Below are positions 37,930 to 45,892 of a DNA stretch of 64,000 nucleotides, in pieces; the stretch's first letter is position 1, and the number at the start of each line of letters is the position of its first letter. Where the stretch lies: contig NZ_VITH01000001.1 in the NCBI RefSeq assembly GCF_007827815.1, forward strand, positions 782,979 through 846,978, given 5' to 3'. Origin of the DNA: Azospirillum brasilense (GTDB lineage: Bacteria > Pseudomonadota > Alphaproteobacteria > Azospirillales > Azospirillaceae). The translations under genes were made by a program, and so were the position numbers. The notes below the pieces were generated by a model, which did no database searches, had not been told where the DNA came from, and was given only the letters and a program-made list of their open reading frames with translations.

Positions 37930-39240
37930 TCAACCGTGCGCATCCGCGACGGCGTTGAAAAGGTCTTCGACAAAGTTCAGCACGCCGTCGAAGCCCCAGT
38001 AGGACCGCGGGTTCAGGTAGACGCGGCGGGACGAGGGATAGGAGATCCCCACGTAGGCCACCTTGCCGACGCCGCGGTGTTTGATAAAGTCCAGGTCGTT
38101 GCCCAGGAGGACGTCGGGCCCGGCGGCTTTCAGCTCGGCCTCGATGCGGGCGTTGTCGCCGGTCACCACGACGCGGCTGGTGGCCGGCAGGGCGTCGGCG
38201 AGAGCCCGCACCGACTCCTCGTCCGGCGTGCCGGTCTTCAGGACCACGAGCGCCGGCACCGCTTCCAGCTCGCACGCCAGCAGGTGCGCGTAGCCTTCCG
38301 CCAGCACCGGTTCGGCGACGATGGCGATCGTCGCCGTGCGCAGCTTGTCGAAGGGGCGCTGCGACGTCACGCGCCCGAGGTTGCCCCAGAAGCGCCGGCG
38401 GGTTTCGTCCGCGACGGCATCGGCATCGGCGCGCGCCAGCGGCGTGCCGAGGGCATCCGCGACGGCGATCAGCCAGTCCACGCTGCGCTCCAGACCGATC
38501 GGCGGCGGCGGCGCGATGCTGGGGATCTTGGCCTTGCGTTTGAGGACGCGCGCCGCCTCGCCGCCGATGTCGGGCGAGGCCAGAACGGTCAGGTCGGCCG
38601 CCGCCGCCGCCGTCAGGTCGGACAGGTCGTTGTCGAGGAACAGCGTGCGCACCGGCCGCCCGAAACGGGCAAGCATGGCCTGGAGCTGGCTGCAGTCGTC
38701 CTTCCAGCGGGAATGCGCGCCGACGTGGCCGAGGAGGTTGATGGACCCGTCGGACCCGTCACGCGCCGGCAGCAGCCCTTTCAGCAGCACCGCCATGGCG
38801 TGGTCGGTGGCCTGCCGGTGGGTGCGCTTGAACCCGGCGCCCTCGATCTTCAGAACCGGCACGGGCAGACCGGCGCTGCCGATCACGCCGTCGATGTCGT
38901 CGCCGATGATGTCCGACGAGCAGGTGGAGATGACGCCGATCAGCCCGGCGTTGTTGTCGTGGTAGGTCTCCCACAGCTTCTCCCCGAGCAGCGTCTCGCC
39001 CCCGAAGATCACGGTCTTCTCGCACATTTCGGAATAGTTGAAGGTGACCCGCGACAGGTGGGTCGCCTCGTAGGCGGGAAAGGCGCAGCCCTTCGGGCCA
39101 TGCACCAGCACCGACCCGCCGCGGATTTCCCCGACCACCTGGGCGATGCCGAAGATCGCGCACTTGGTGACCGGATCCACCATGCAGGGCCCCGACACGC
39201 CCGCCGCCCCCTGGGGCTCCAAGTCCGGAATGCCGTCCAT
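37930..39240 (-). CDS. Nitrogenase-like component 1, beta (K-like) subunit
   Basis: The 436-residue protein follows the nitrogenase component 1 fold. It has the three cysteines expected for P-cluster-type ligation: Cys27 (VTKCAIFGIA), Cys52 (VHGPKGC) and Cys107 (ISTCSSDIIGDD). The Cys that binds the active-site cofactor in alpha subunits is not seen, which identifies this as the beta partner. ATG at 39240 overlaps the stop of the alpha-like gene (TGATG), so the two are translated together. It should pair with the protein of 39240-40574 and bridge a P-cluster-like centre. Shorter than true NifK (about 520 residues). Confidence 0.88.
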   Translation of the reverse strand: MDGIPDLEPQGAAGVSGPCMVDPVTKCAIFGIAQVVGEIRGGSVLVHGPKGCAFPAYEATHLSRVTFNYSEMCEKTVIFGGETLLGEKLWETYHDNNAGLIGVISTCSSDIIGDDIDGVIGSAGLPVPVLKIEGAGFKRTHRQATDHAMAVLLKGLLPARDGSDGSINLLGHVGAHSRWKDDCSQLQAMLARFGRPVRTLFLDNDLSDLTAAAAADLTVLASPDIGGEAARVLKRKAKIPSIAPPPPIGLERSVDWLIAVADALGTPLARADADAVADETRRRFWGNLGRVTSQRPFDKLRTATIAIVAEPVLAEGYAHLLACELEAVPALVVLKTGTPDEESVRALADALPATSRVVVTGDNARIEAELKAAGPDVLLGNDLDFIKHRGVGKVAYVGISYPSSRRVYLNPRSYWGFDGVLNFVEDLFNAVADAHG

Positions 39241-40574
39241 CACACGACCTCCCCGAGCAGGGAGTACCGGCTGCGGCGGCGCTCCACCGTGGTCAGCATC
39301 TCGGCGTACAGGCTGCGCGCGCCGGCCAGCCCATAAGCCTGCTGGTCGTTCCACTGGTAGCGGAAGACGGCATGGCCGGGGAAATAGTCCTCGTTGCACA
39401 GCACGACCGGGTCGCCCAGGCTGTTCACCAGCTCCTGGATCTCCTCGACGTAGTTGGACAGGTACAGGGGCACGTCGAAGCCGTCGTTCACCTCCTTGCG
39501 GAACATGCTGACCTTGTCGCGGACGACGGCGGGATCGACGCCGACCACGATCGGGTCGAGGCCGACGTCGCGGGCGAACTTCGCCAGTCCGATCAGCTTC
39601 TCGCCGGTCTGGGTCCAGATCACCGCCTTGCGGCCGCCGCCGAGACGGGCGCGGACCCGCTCGCGCAGGTCCAGCAGTTCGGCGACCTCGGGGTCGTCGT
39701 GGAGATCGACGTCGAGGTTCATGGCGCGGGCCGTCGCGTCCATCCAGGCCAGCGATGCGGTCAGGCCGATGGGATTCGACGCCTTGATCGACTTGGTGCC
39801 GAACCGGGTGGCCATCTCCTCGAACAGCGCCATGCTCCAGTAGAAGCACTGCGACACGTTCGCTTCCGCCGTGCGCAGGTCGAGGAACTCCTCGTAGGGG
39901 ATGCCCTTGCGCAGGATGGAGTTGACCCGGAGGCCAAGCTTCTCAAGCATCCGGATGCCTTCGGCGGCCTCGCGCTTCTGGTTCTCGCCCCAGATCCAGC
40001 GCCGCGGAAACAGGTTGATGGTGCCCGGCACCACCGGCTTCGCCGGGGCCTCCGCCATCAGCCCGGCGAGCACGCGGAACGCTTCCTCGCTGCCCTTGCG
40101 GTAGGACTTGCCGGTGAAGCCGGCGGTGTGCAGCCAGACGACCCGTTGTCCCTCGCGCTGCATGCCGCGCACCACGCCCCCCACGTCGTCGCCGATGATG
40201 TCGGCGCAGCAGTTGGTGATGACGGCGATCAGGCGCGGGTCGTGGCGTTCCTGCACCAGCGCGACGGCCTCGGCCAGCTTGCGCTCGCCGCCGAAGATGA
40301 CGTCATGTTCGGAGAAGGCGGTCGTGTACTGCGGCTCCATGTGGCACTGGTCGGCGCCGCCGAACGGCAGCAGGAAGCGCCGGTTGGACATGCACCCCGC
40401 CGTCCCGTGCACCAGGCAGACGCAGTCGTCGATGTAGCCGAAGATCTCGTGTGCGCCCCAGTAGGCACAGAATTGGTGCATGTCCAGGCCTTCCCGGATG
40501 TGCACCGCGTCGGCCTCGACTGCCTCCACCAGCTCCGAGAAGAGCCCCATCCGTTCCTCGATGGCCGGCGTCAT
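39240..40574 (-). CDS. Nitrogenase-like component 1, alpha (D-like) subunit
   Basis: The 444-residue protein has three P-cluster-type cysteines: Cys36 (FCAYWG), Cys61 (HGTAGC) and Cys122/123 (ITNCCADIIGDD). Unlike chlorophyll-synthesis homologues it also keeps a Cys at 243 in SQCFYWSMALFEE, aligning with the NifD cysteine that binds the cofactor. No clear match to the second NifD ligand, the His in a PYHG context, is present; the C-terminal region reads WNDQQAYGLAGARS. With NifB encoded nearby, a NifB-co-type cofactor is likely. The start overlaps the H-like stop (ATGA). The nearest known group would be the nitrogenase-like reductases such as methylthio-alkane reductase, but the substrate here is open. 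Confidence 0.88.
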   Translation of the reverse strand: MTPAIEERMGLFSELVEAVEADAVHIREGLDMHQFCAYWGAHEIFGYIDDCVCLVHGTAGCMSNRRFLLPFGGADQCHMEPQYTTAFSEHDVIFGGERKLAEAVALVQERHDPRLIAVITNCCADIIGDDVGGVVRGMQREGQRVVWLHTAGFTGKSYRKGSEEAFRVLAGLMAEAPAKPVVPGTINLFPRRWIWGENQKREAAEGIRMLEKLGLRVNSILRKGIPYEEFLDLRTAEANVSQCFYWSMALFEEMATRFGTKSIKASNPIGLTASLAWMDATARAMNLDVDLHDDPEVAELLDLRERVRARLGGGRKAVIWTQTGEKLIGLAKFARDVGLDPIVVGVDPAVVRDKVSMFRKEVNDGFDVPLYLSNYVEEIQELVNSLGDPVVLCNEDYFPGHAVFRYQWNDQQAYGLAGARSLYAEMLTTVERRRSRYSLLGEVV

Positions 40575-41404
40575 GCGGCGAGCCCCTCGGCCTTCACCCG
40601 CACCAGCAGTTCCTCGAACTCATCGTCGGTCAGTGGCGTCGGGATGGAATAGGCCTCGTTGGTCAGGATGGTGTGGGCGACGCTGCGGTAGACGTTGGCC
40701 TGCGCCGAGTCCGGCGCGCCTTCGACCACCGTCTTGCCCTGCATCTCGCATTCCTGGACGACGTTGTCGCGCGGCACGAAGGCGGTGACGCGGCTGCCCA
40801 GGCTCGCCGCAAGCGCCTCGACGGCCTCGCGCTCCATGAAGGCGTTGCGCTGGTTGCAGATCAGGCCGCCCAGCCGCACCTTGCCGCGCTGCCCGAAACG
40901 GTTGAGCGCACGGGCGATGTTGTTCGCGGCATACAGCGCCATCATCTCGCCCGAGGTCACTTCGTAGACCTGATCGGCGTAGCCGGCGCGCAGCGGAACG
41001 GCGAAGCCGCCGCAGACCACGTCGCCCAGCACGTCGTAGAGCACCACGTCGATCTTCAGTTCGTCGAAGACGTCCAGCTCCTTCAGGCAATCCATCACCG
41101 AGATGACGCCGCGCCCGGCACAGCCGATGCCCGGCTCGGGACCTCCGGCCTCGACGCAGTAGACGTCGTTGAAGCCGCGGGTCACCACCTGCTCCAGCTC
41201 CAGCTTGGCGATGCCGTAGCGTTCGGCAAGGCTCAGCACCGATGCGATCTTCCGGCCGCCGGTCAGGTTCTTGGTGGAGTCGGCCTTGGGGTCGCACCCG
41301 ATCTGCATCACCGTCAGCCCTTGTTCCGCAATGGCCGCGGACAGATTGGACGAGAGCGTCGACTTGCCGATGCCGCCCTTTCCGTAGATCGCGATATGCC
41401 GCAT
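40571..41404 (-). CDS. Nitrogenase reductase-like Fe protein (H-like)
   Basis: The 277-residue protein is a NifH-type ATPase. It has the P-loop GKGGIGKST at residues 8-16, the GCDPKADST motif and the 4Fe-4S ligands Cys95 (GIGCAGRG) and Cys131 (DVVCGGFA). The arginine that is ADP-ribosylated in NifH is conserved within GCAGRG. It passes electrons to component 1 with ATP hydrolysis. GGGAG lies nine bases before the ATG at 41404. It is the first gene of the minus-strand operon H-D-K-Cys protein-NifB, and its promoter must lie in the AT-rich gap upstream. Confidence 0.92.
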   Translation of the reverse strand: MRHIAIYGKGGIGKSTLSSNLSAAIAEQGLTVMQIGCDPKADSTKNLTGGRKIASVLSLAERYGIAKLELEQVVTRGFNDVYCVEAGGPEPGIGCAGRGVISVMDCLKELDVFDELKIDVVLYDVLGDVVCGGFAVPLRAGYADQVYEVTSGEMMALYAANNIARALNRFGQRGKVRLGGLICNQRNAFMEREAVEALAASLGSRVTAFVPRDNVVQECEMQGKTVVEGAPDSAQANVYRSVAHTILTNEAYSIPTPLTDDEFEELLVRVKAEGLAA

Positions 41405-41721
41405 TCCTCGCTCCCGAATGTCCCTCGTCGCGGCGCACGCCCGCATCGCCACTGTGGACCGCGCCCCGCGGTCGCCCGGCCGTGGACCAGGGGAACCGCA
41501 GCCGCGCCGCATACTAGAGTGTGCTCATTGATTAGATTTTTTCTCTTATAACGGGATAAATTGAAACAACACATCCATTATGAGGCGACAATCTGACGCA
41601 TATACAACCATGCGCACAACTAACTACCAAAATGCGTATGGTTTTTGCGAGGCGTTCGGATAGCTGCGCGCCTTTTCCGTGCAGCAACCGGGGCCCGCCA
41701 GTCAGCAAAAGGAACAAAGCG
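41405..41721. promoter_or_regulatory. Divergent promoter region with inverted repeats
   Basis: This 317-bp gap separates the nitrogenase-like operon from the methyltransferase/radical-SAM operon. Positions 41515-41645 are clearly AT-richer than the surroundings. An imperfect 11-bp inverted repeat lies at 41606-41616 (AACCATGCGCA) and 41633-41643 (TGCGTATGGTT). A related CGCAT half-site is at 41597-41601. One regulator may act on both operons. No sigma-54 (GG-N10-GC) element was recognised. Confidence 0.5.
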
Positions 41722-42711
41722 ATGGGCTCCATGCCCCACGGCGACGCGCGTCCCGCCTGGCCGGCGGCTGACGTCGTGGCACGGATACCGGCCGCTCTGG
41801 CCGGTGAGGAGGATCCGGCGGCCGAGGATCTGCTGGGCTACGCCCACCCCGGCGATGCCGTGCTGCATGTGGGCGCCGGCAGCGGCTGGGCGTGCTACGC
41901 CCTGGCGCAGATCGTCGGACCGGGCGGCAAGGTGTTCGGGGTCGAGGCGGACCGCGGCCGTGTCGCCCGGGCCAGGCAGGTCCAGGAGGCGTTCGCCGAT
42001 GCCGTCGGGTTCGACAACCTGCGCTTCTGCCGCGGTCACGCCACCGATCTGAAGACCGACCTGGACAAGCTGGACCGGCTGTTCCCGGCCACCGGGCTGG
42101 ACAGCCTGGACCGGCTGCGGGCCTTCGAGGAACGGCGGCGGAGCGTCTTCGCCGCCAACCCGTTGATCCCCGACTGCAGCGTCGACATCGCCCTGGTCGA
42201 CCTGCCCGCCGTGCTGGAACGGGCCGCCGACGCCGGCCGCGCTCTGGCGGAGATGGCCCGTGTCCTGAAACCCGGCGGCCGCTGCGCCCTGCTGTGCGCC
42301 GTCTCCGACGGCACGCTGTCGGACGCGGCCCAAGCCACCCTGCCGGCGCCGGCGATCGGCGAGCAGACCCTGTACGCCCTGCTGGACGAGGCCGGCTTCG
42401 CGGGCGTGCGGATCGAGTACCGCTCCGGCCATCCTATCGCCACCGCCGCCGGCGCGGCCATCCACGCCGTGCTGCTCACCGCCGCCCGCCACGACGACCG
42501 GGGTGCCGGCGCTGCGCCGGTCGAGGCGCTGTACCGCGGCCCCTGGCTGGAGGTGGTGCACGAGAGCGGCCTGCGTCTGCGCCGTGGCCGGCCGGCGGTG
42601 CTCCCCGCCGGCATCGCCGCCGGCCCCTGCGCCCGCGAGCTCGTGCCCCTTGCCCCCGCCACCGCGGCCCCCGGCGAGTCCTGCTGCGGCCCGGCGAGCG
42701 CCTGCTGCTGA
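41722..42711 (+). CDS. ArsM-like methyltransferase homologue with Cys-rich tail
   Basis: The 329-residue protein has a SAM-binding motif of ArsM type (VLHVGAGSGWACYALAQIVG, residues ~45-64) that keeps the Cys of the ArsM GRDCY motif, and the ARVLKPGGR strand. The ArsM SNCVINL region with its second As-binding Cys is replaced by LVDLPAVL. The C-terminus carries part of an ArsM-like tail domain (ALYRGPWLEV) and ends CCGPASACC. AAAGGAAC precedes the ATG at 41722. It could bind As(III) or an organoarsenical and SAM, but methyltransferase activity is uncertain because of the missing Cys. First gene of a plus-strand operon. Confidence 0.7.
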   Translation: MGSMPHGDARPAWPAADVVARIPAALAGEEDPAAEDLLGYAHPGDAVLHVGAGSGWACYALAQIVGPGGKVFGVEADRGRVARARQVQEAFADAVGFDNLRFCRGHATDLKTDLDKLDRLFPATGLDSLDRLRAFEERRRSVFAANPLIPDCSVDIALVDLPAVLERAADAGRALAEMARVLKPGGRCALLCAVSDGTLSDAAQATLPAPAIGEQTLYALLDEAGFAGVRIEYRSGHPIATAAGAAIHAVLLTAARHDDRGAGAAPVEALYRGPWLEVVHESGLRLRRGRPAVLPAGIAAGPCARELVPLAPATAAPGESCCGPASACC

Positions 42712-42724
42712 TTGTGAAGAAAGG

Positions 42725-44011
42725 ATGGAAACCGTGCCGAACGTCCTGGTCGTCTCAAGCTTCGAGGGCGGGTACCAGCCCAACACCGCCATTTCCGCCG
42801 TCACCGCCCTGAACCGGAACGGCTACCACGCGCGCCTGCTCGACACCTACGTGGAGGGCTTCGCCGAGGAGGCCCTGGACGACGCCGAGGTCATCGCGGT
42901 GTCCATGCCGCTGTTCGATTCGCTGAACGCCGGCCTCCAGGTGATCGAGCGGGCGCGCGAGCGCAACCCGGACGCCACCGTCGTGCATTTCGGCCAGTAC
43001 GCCACCCTCAACGCCGGCCGCCTGCCCGGCCGCTACGGCGACTACACCGTGGTGGGCGAATGGGAGCAGCCGCTGGTCAATCTGGCCCGGCATGTGCTCG
43101 ATGGCGCCGACCTGGACCATACGGGCCTCGCCGACACCGAGGCGGCCCGCAGCGGCCGCGTCCCGCATCCGTATCTGGCGCGCGGGAAGATCGCCCTGCC
43201 GGACCGCAGCCTCGCTCCCGCCCTGGTCAAGTACCCGCAGCCGCAGGTCGAGAAGCTGTTGGGCGGTCTGCATGTGGTGGGCGGAGTCGAGGCCACCCGC
43301 GGCTGCCATCACCGCTGCACCTACTGCTCCGTGTACGCCGCCTACGACGGCAAGGTGGTGATGATCGGCGACGACATCGTGGTCGAGGACGTGCGCAACC
43401 TGATCGGCCAGGGCATGACGCACCTGACCTTCACCGACGCCGAGTTCTTCAACTCCAAGAACCATGGCGTCCGCATCCTGCGCCGGCTCCATGAGGCGTT
43501 CCCGGCACTCACCTACGACTTCACCACCCGCGTCGACCACATCCTGGAGCACCCCGACCTGTTCCGCGAGATGGCCGGTCTCGGGGTCCGCTTCGTCACG
43601 TCGGCGCTGGAGTTCCCCAACCAGCGGGTGCTCGACATCGTCGCCAAGGAGATCACCGTCGAGGACATCGAGGCGGCGATCGCCCAGCTCCACGCGGTCG
43701 GCATCACCCTGAACCCGACCTTCATCATGTACAATCCCTGGGTCTCCAAGCAGGACATCGTGTCCTTCACGGACTTCGTGGCGCGCAACGGCCTCGAAAA
43801 CGTCATCGACCCGATCCAGTACGAGACGCGGCTGCATCTCTACAAGGGCTCCCCACTGCTGAGCCGGGCCTCCACCGCGGGGATCGAGCTGGTCGAGCAT
43901 GAGTTCCACTACGAGTGGAAGCATCCGGACCCCGAGGTCGACGCCATGTACTACGCCAACGTGGCCCCGCCCGAGCCGGGCGTCTTCAAGCGCTGCTGCC
44001 TGAAGTGCTGA
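42725..44011 (+). CDS. Radical SAM protein with B12-binding-like domain and RCCLKC tail
   Basis: The 428-residue protein has an N-terminal Rossmann-like B12-binding-type domain (residues ~4-130; no DxHxxG motif for base-off cobalamin). A radical SAM core follows with the CHHRCTYCSVY cluster motif near residue 198, and the protein ends in RCCLKC. The tail matches what I recall as a distinct radical SAM group, and the enzyme ArsL of arsinothricin synthesis is a radical SAM protein of arsenic operons. The cysteine tail could bind As(III). ATG 42725 is used; GTG 42734 has better spacing to AAAGGA. It sits 13 bp after the first methyltransferase gene. Making a C-As bond is a reasonable hypothesis only. 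Confidence 0.75.
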   Translation: METVPNVLVVSSFEGGYQPNTAISAVTALNRNGYHARLLDTYVEGFAEEALDDAEVIAVSMPLFDSLNAGLQVIERARERNPDATVVHFGQYATLNAGRLPGRYGDYTVVGEWEQPLVNLARHVLDGADLDHTGLADTEAARSGRVPHPYLARGKIALPDRSLAPALVKYPQPQVEKLLGGLHVVGGVEATRGCHHRCTYCSVYAAYDGKVVMIGDDIVVEDVRNLIGQGMTHLTFTDAEFFNSKNHGVRILRRLHEAFPALTYDFTTRVDHILEHPDLFREMAGLGVRFVTSALEFPNQRVLDIVAKEITVEDIEAAIAQLHAVGITLNPTFIMYNPWVSKQDIVSFTDFVARNGLENVIDPIQYETRLHLYKGSPLLSRASTAGIELVEHEFHYEWKHPDPEVDAMYYANVAPPEPGVFKRCCLKC

Positions 44012-44036
44012 CCCCGCCGGACGGAGACGACCAGCC

Positions 44037-45050
44037 ATGAGCGACCTGGGATTTGCACAGGCCCTGCGCGCCGTCCTGCAGGGAGAAGCGGCCACCGCCG
44101 CGGCGGTGGCCGGCACGACGGGCGCGGCGGCGGCGCTGGTGCTGGACGCGTTGAGCGCGACGGGCCGGCTGACCCTCGTGGAGCCGGACGGCACCCTGCT
44201 CGACCGCGCCGTGGCCGGCATCGCACCGGCGCGGCGCGGCGCGGTGCGCGCCGTCCACGGCGCGTTGGGCGACCTTCGCACCGATCCGGCCGCCGCCAAC
44301 GCCATTCTGGCCGCGTTGACGCCACGCGACGCTGACAGCTACGCCGCCGCCCGCCGGGCCATCGAGGCGGCGGGCGCATCGTCCCCATTGATCCCGCCGG
44401 ACAGCCTCGACCTGCTCGTCCTCGATCTGACGGTGAACCGCGCGCACGCGGACGAGGCCGCCGCCGTCCTCACCGAGAGCTTTCGCGTGCTGCGCAAGGG
44501 CGGCCGCCTGCTGCTCACGGTTCTGCTGGCCGACGAGCCGGTGTCCTGCGCCCCGCCCGTGGCGCTGGGGGAGGTCACCGTCAACGCGGTGCCGCTGGAA
44601 ACGGACCTTGTCGCGGCCCTGGACCGGGCCGGGTTCCACGGCATGGGCTACGTCTGGAGCGGCGACGCCATCGCCGTCCCGCCCGGCGCCGCGGAGGCGC
44701 GGCCGTTCCTGATCGCCGCCTTCAAGGGCAAGCAGGGCCCCTGCCTGGAGCAGGGGCACGCGGTCATCTACCGCGGCCCGTTCCGCGAGACCTGGGACGA
44801 CGACGGCCACCGCTACGTCCGCGGCGAGCGCACCGCCGTCTGCGCCAAGACCTACGACCTGCTCATGACGGCTCCGTACGCCGGCCTCTTCATCGGCCTG
44901 CCGTCGCGGGCGGCGCCACCGATCGGGGAGGCGCCGCCGTACGACTGCGCCACGCCGCGCCGGCGCGACCCGCGGGTGACCAAGGGCCTGGTGAAGCCGG
45001 GCGACTCCGGCGCCGAACCGGCCTGCGCCCCGGGAGCGGGCTGCTGCTGA
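44037..45050 (+). CDS. ArsM-related methyltransferase homologue, degenerate SAM site, Cys tail
   Basis: The 337-residue protein has a class I methyltransferase-like middle (IPPDSLDLLVLDLTVNR and SFRVLRKGGRLLLTV). The glycine-rich SAM motif expected upstream is missing, so catalysis is doubtful. The C-terminal ~90 residues are well preserved and resemble the tail of arsenic methyltransferases: HAVIYRGPFRETWDDDGHRY, ERTAVCAKTYDLL, APPYDCATP and VTKG. It ends GCC. GGAG lies 11 bases before the ATG at 44037. Complementary losses in this and the 41722 gene product suggest that the two might work together. Third gene of the operon, 25 bp after the radical SAM gene. Confidence 0.65.
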   Translation: MSDLGFAQALRAVLQGEAATAAAVAGTTGAAAALVLDALSATGRLTLVEPDGTLLDRAVAGIAPARRGAVRAVHGALGDLRTDPAAANAILAALTPRDADSYAAARRAIEAAGASSPLIPPDSLDLLVLDLTVNRAHADEAAAVLTESFRVLRKGGRLLLTVLLADEPVSCAPPVALGEVTVNAVPLETDLVAALDRAGFHGMGYVWSGDAIAVPPGAAEARPFLIAAFKGKQGPCLEQGHAVIYRGPFRETWDDDGHRYVRGERTAVCAKTYDLLMTAPYAGLFIGLPSRAAPPIGEAPPYDCATPRRRDPRVTKGLVKPGDSGAEPACAPGAGCC

Positions 45051-45073
45051 ACAACACTTTGGAGGACACCGCC

Positions 45074-45892
45074 ATGCCGTTGAGGCGCACCCTGGTCGCG
45101 GCCCTGACCGCGGCCTGCCTTTTCCCGCCCCTTGCCGGCGCCGCCGAGACCGCCAAGCTGACCGTCACCGGGGCGAGCACGCTGGCCCCGTTGGTCTCCG
45201 AGATCGCCCACCGGTTCGAGAACGCGAATCCGGGGGTGCGCATCGACGTTCAGACGGGCGGCTCGTCCCGCGGCGTCGCCGACGTCCGGCGCGGCATCGC
45301 GGACATCGGGATGGTGTCGCGGGTCCTGAAGCCGGACGAAGACGACCTGACCGTGAACATCGTGGCGCGCGACGGCGTCGGCATGATCGTCAACACGGCC
45401 AATCCGGTCGATCCGCTGTCCCGCGACCAGGTGATCGGCATCTACACCGGCCGCATCACGAACTGGTCGCAGATCGGCGGGCCGGACCGGCCGATCACCG
45501 TCGTCAACAAGGCGGAAGGCCGCTCCACGCTGGACATCTTTCTCGAGCACGTCCAGCTCAAGCCGACCGACGTGAAGGCGCACATCGTCATCGGCGACAA
45601 CGAGCAGGGCGTGAAGGTGGTGGCCGGCAATCCCTGGGCCATCGGCTACGTGTCGATCGGCACCGCGGAGTACCACGCCCAGGCGGGGACGCCCGTCCGC
45701 CTGATGGCGCTGGGGCCGGTGGTCGCGACCACCGGCAACGTCGCCAACGGCACCTATGGGGCGGCCCGTCCGCTCAACCTCGTGACGGCGAAGCCGCCGG
45801 AGGGCGTCGCCGCCCGCTTCATCGCCTACAGCCAGTCCCCCGCGGTCCATGACCTGATCCATGACCAGTATTTCGTCCCGGCGCCCCGCTGA
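45074..45892 (+). CDS. pstS: Phosphate-type ABC transporter substrate-binding protein (PstS-like)
   Basis: The 272-residue protein has a signal peptide (LVAALTAACLFPPLAGAAE) and the PstS/PBP-like-2 fold: TVTGASTLAPLVSEIA, TGGSSRGVADVRRGIADIGMVSR and the IYTGRITNWSQIGG motif. It should bind phosphate or arsenate in the periplasm. GGAGGA precedes the ATG at 45074. The gene follows the arsenic-associated block by 23 bp and overlaps pstC by 32 bp. Oxyanion selectivity cannot be read from the sequence. Confidence 0.87.
   Translation: MPLRRTLVAALTAACLFPPLAGAAETAKLTVTGASTLAPLVSEIAHRFENANPGVRIDVQTGGSSRGVADVRRGIADIGMVSRVLKPDEDDLTVNIVARDGVGMIVNTANPVDPLSRDQVIGIYTGRITNWSQIGGPDRPITVVNKAEGRSTLDIFLEHVQLKPTDVKAHIVIGDNEQGVKVVAGNPWAIGYVSIGTAEYHAQAGTPVRLMALGPVVATTGNVANGTYGAARPLNLVTAKPPEGVAARFIAYSQSPAVHDLIHDQYFVPAPR

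Noticed and set aside
36670..41404. Canonical nitrogen-fixation (nif) operon
   Set aside because: Subunits are shorter than NifD/NifK, nifENX are missing, and the neighbours are arsenic genes; it is nitrogenase-like, not a diazotrophic nif cluster.
37930..41404. Protochlorophyllide or chlorophyllide reductase (Bch/Chl)
   Set aside because: NifB is co-encoded, the D-like subunit keeps a cofactor-type Cys, and no other pigment gene is present.
41405..41721. Cobalamin riboswitch for the B12-like radical SAM operon
   Set aside because: The conserved B12-box pattern was not found; only short inverted repeats are present.
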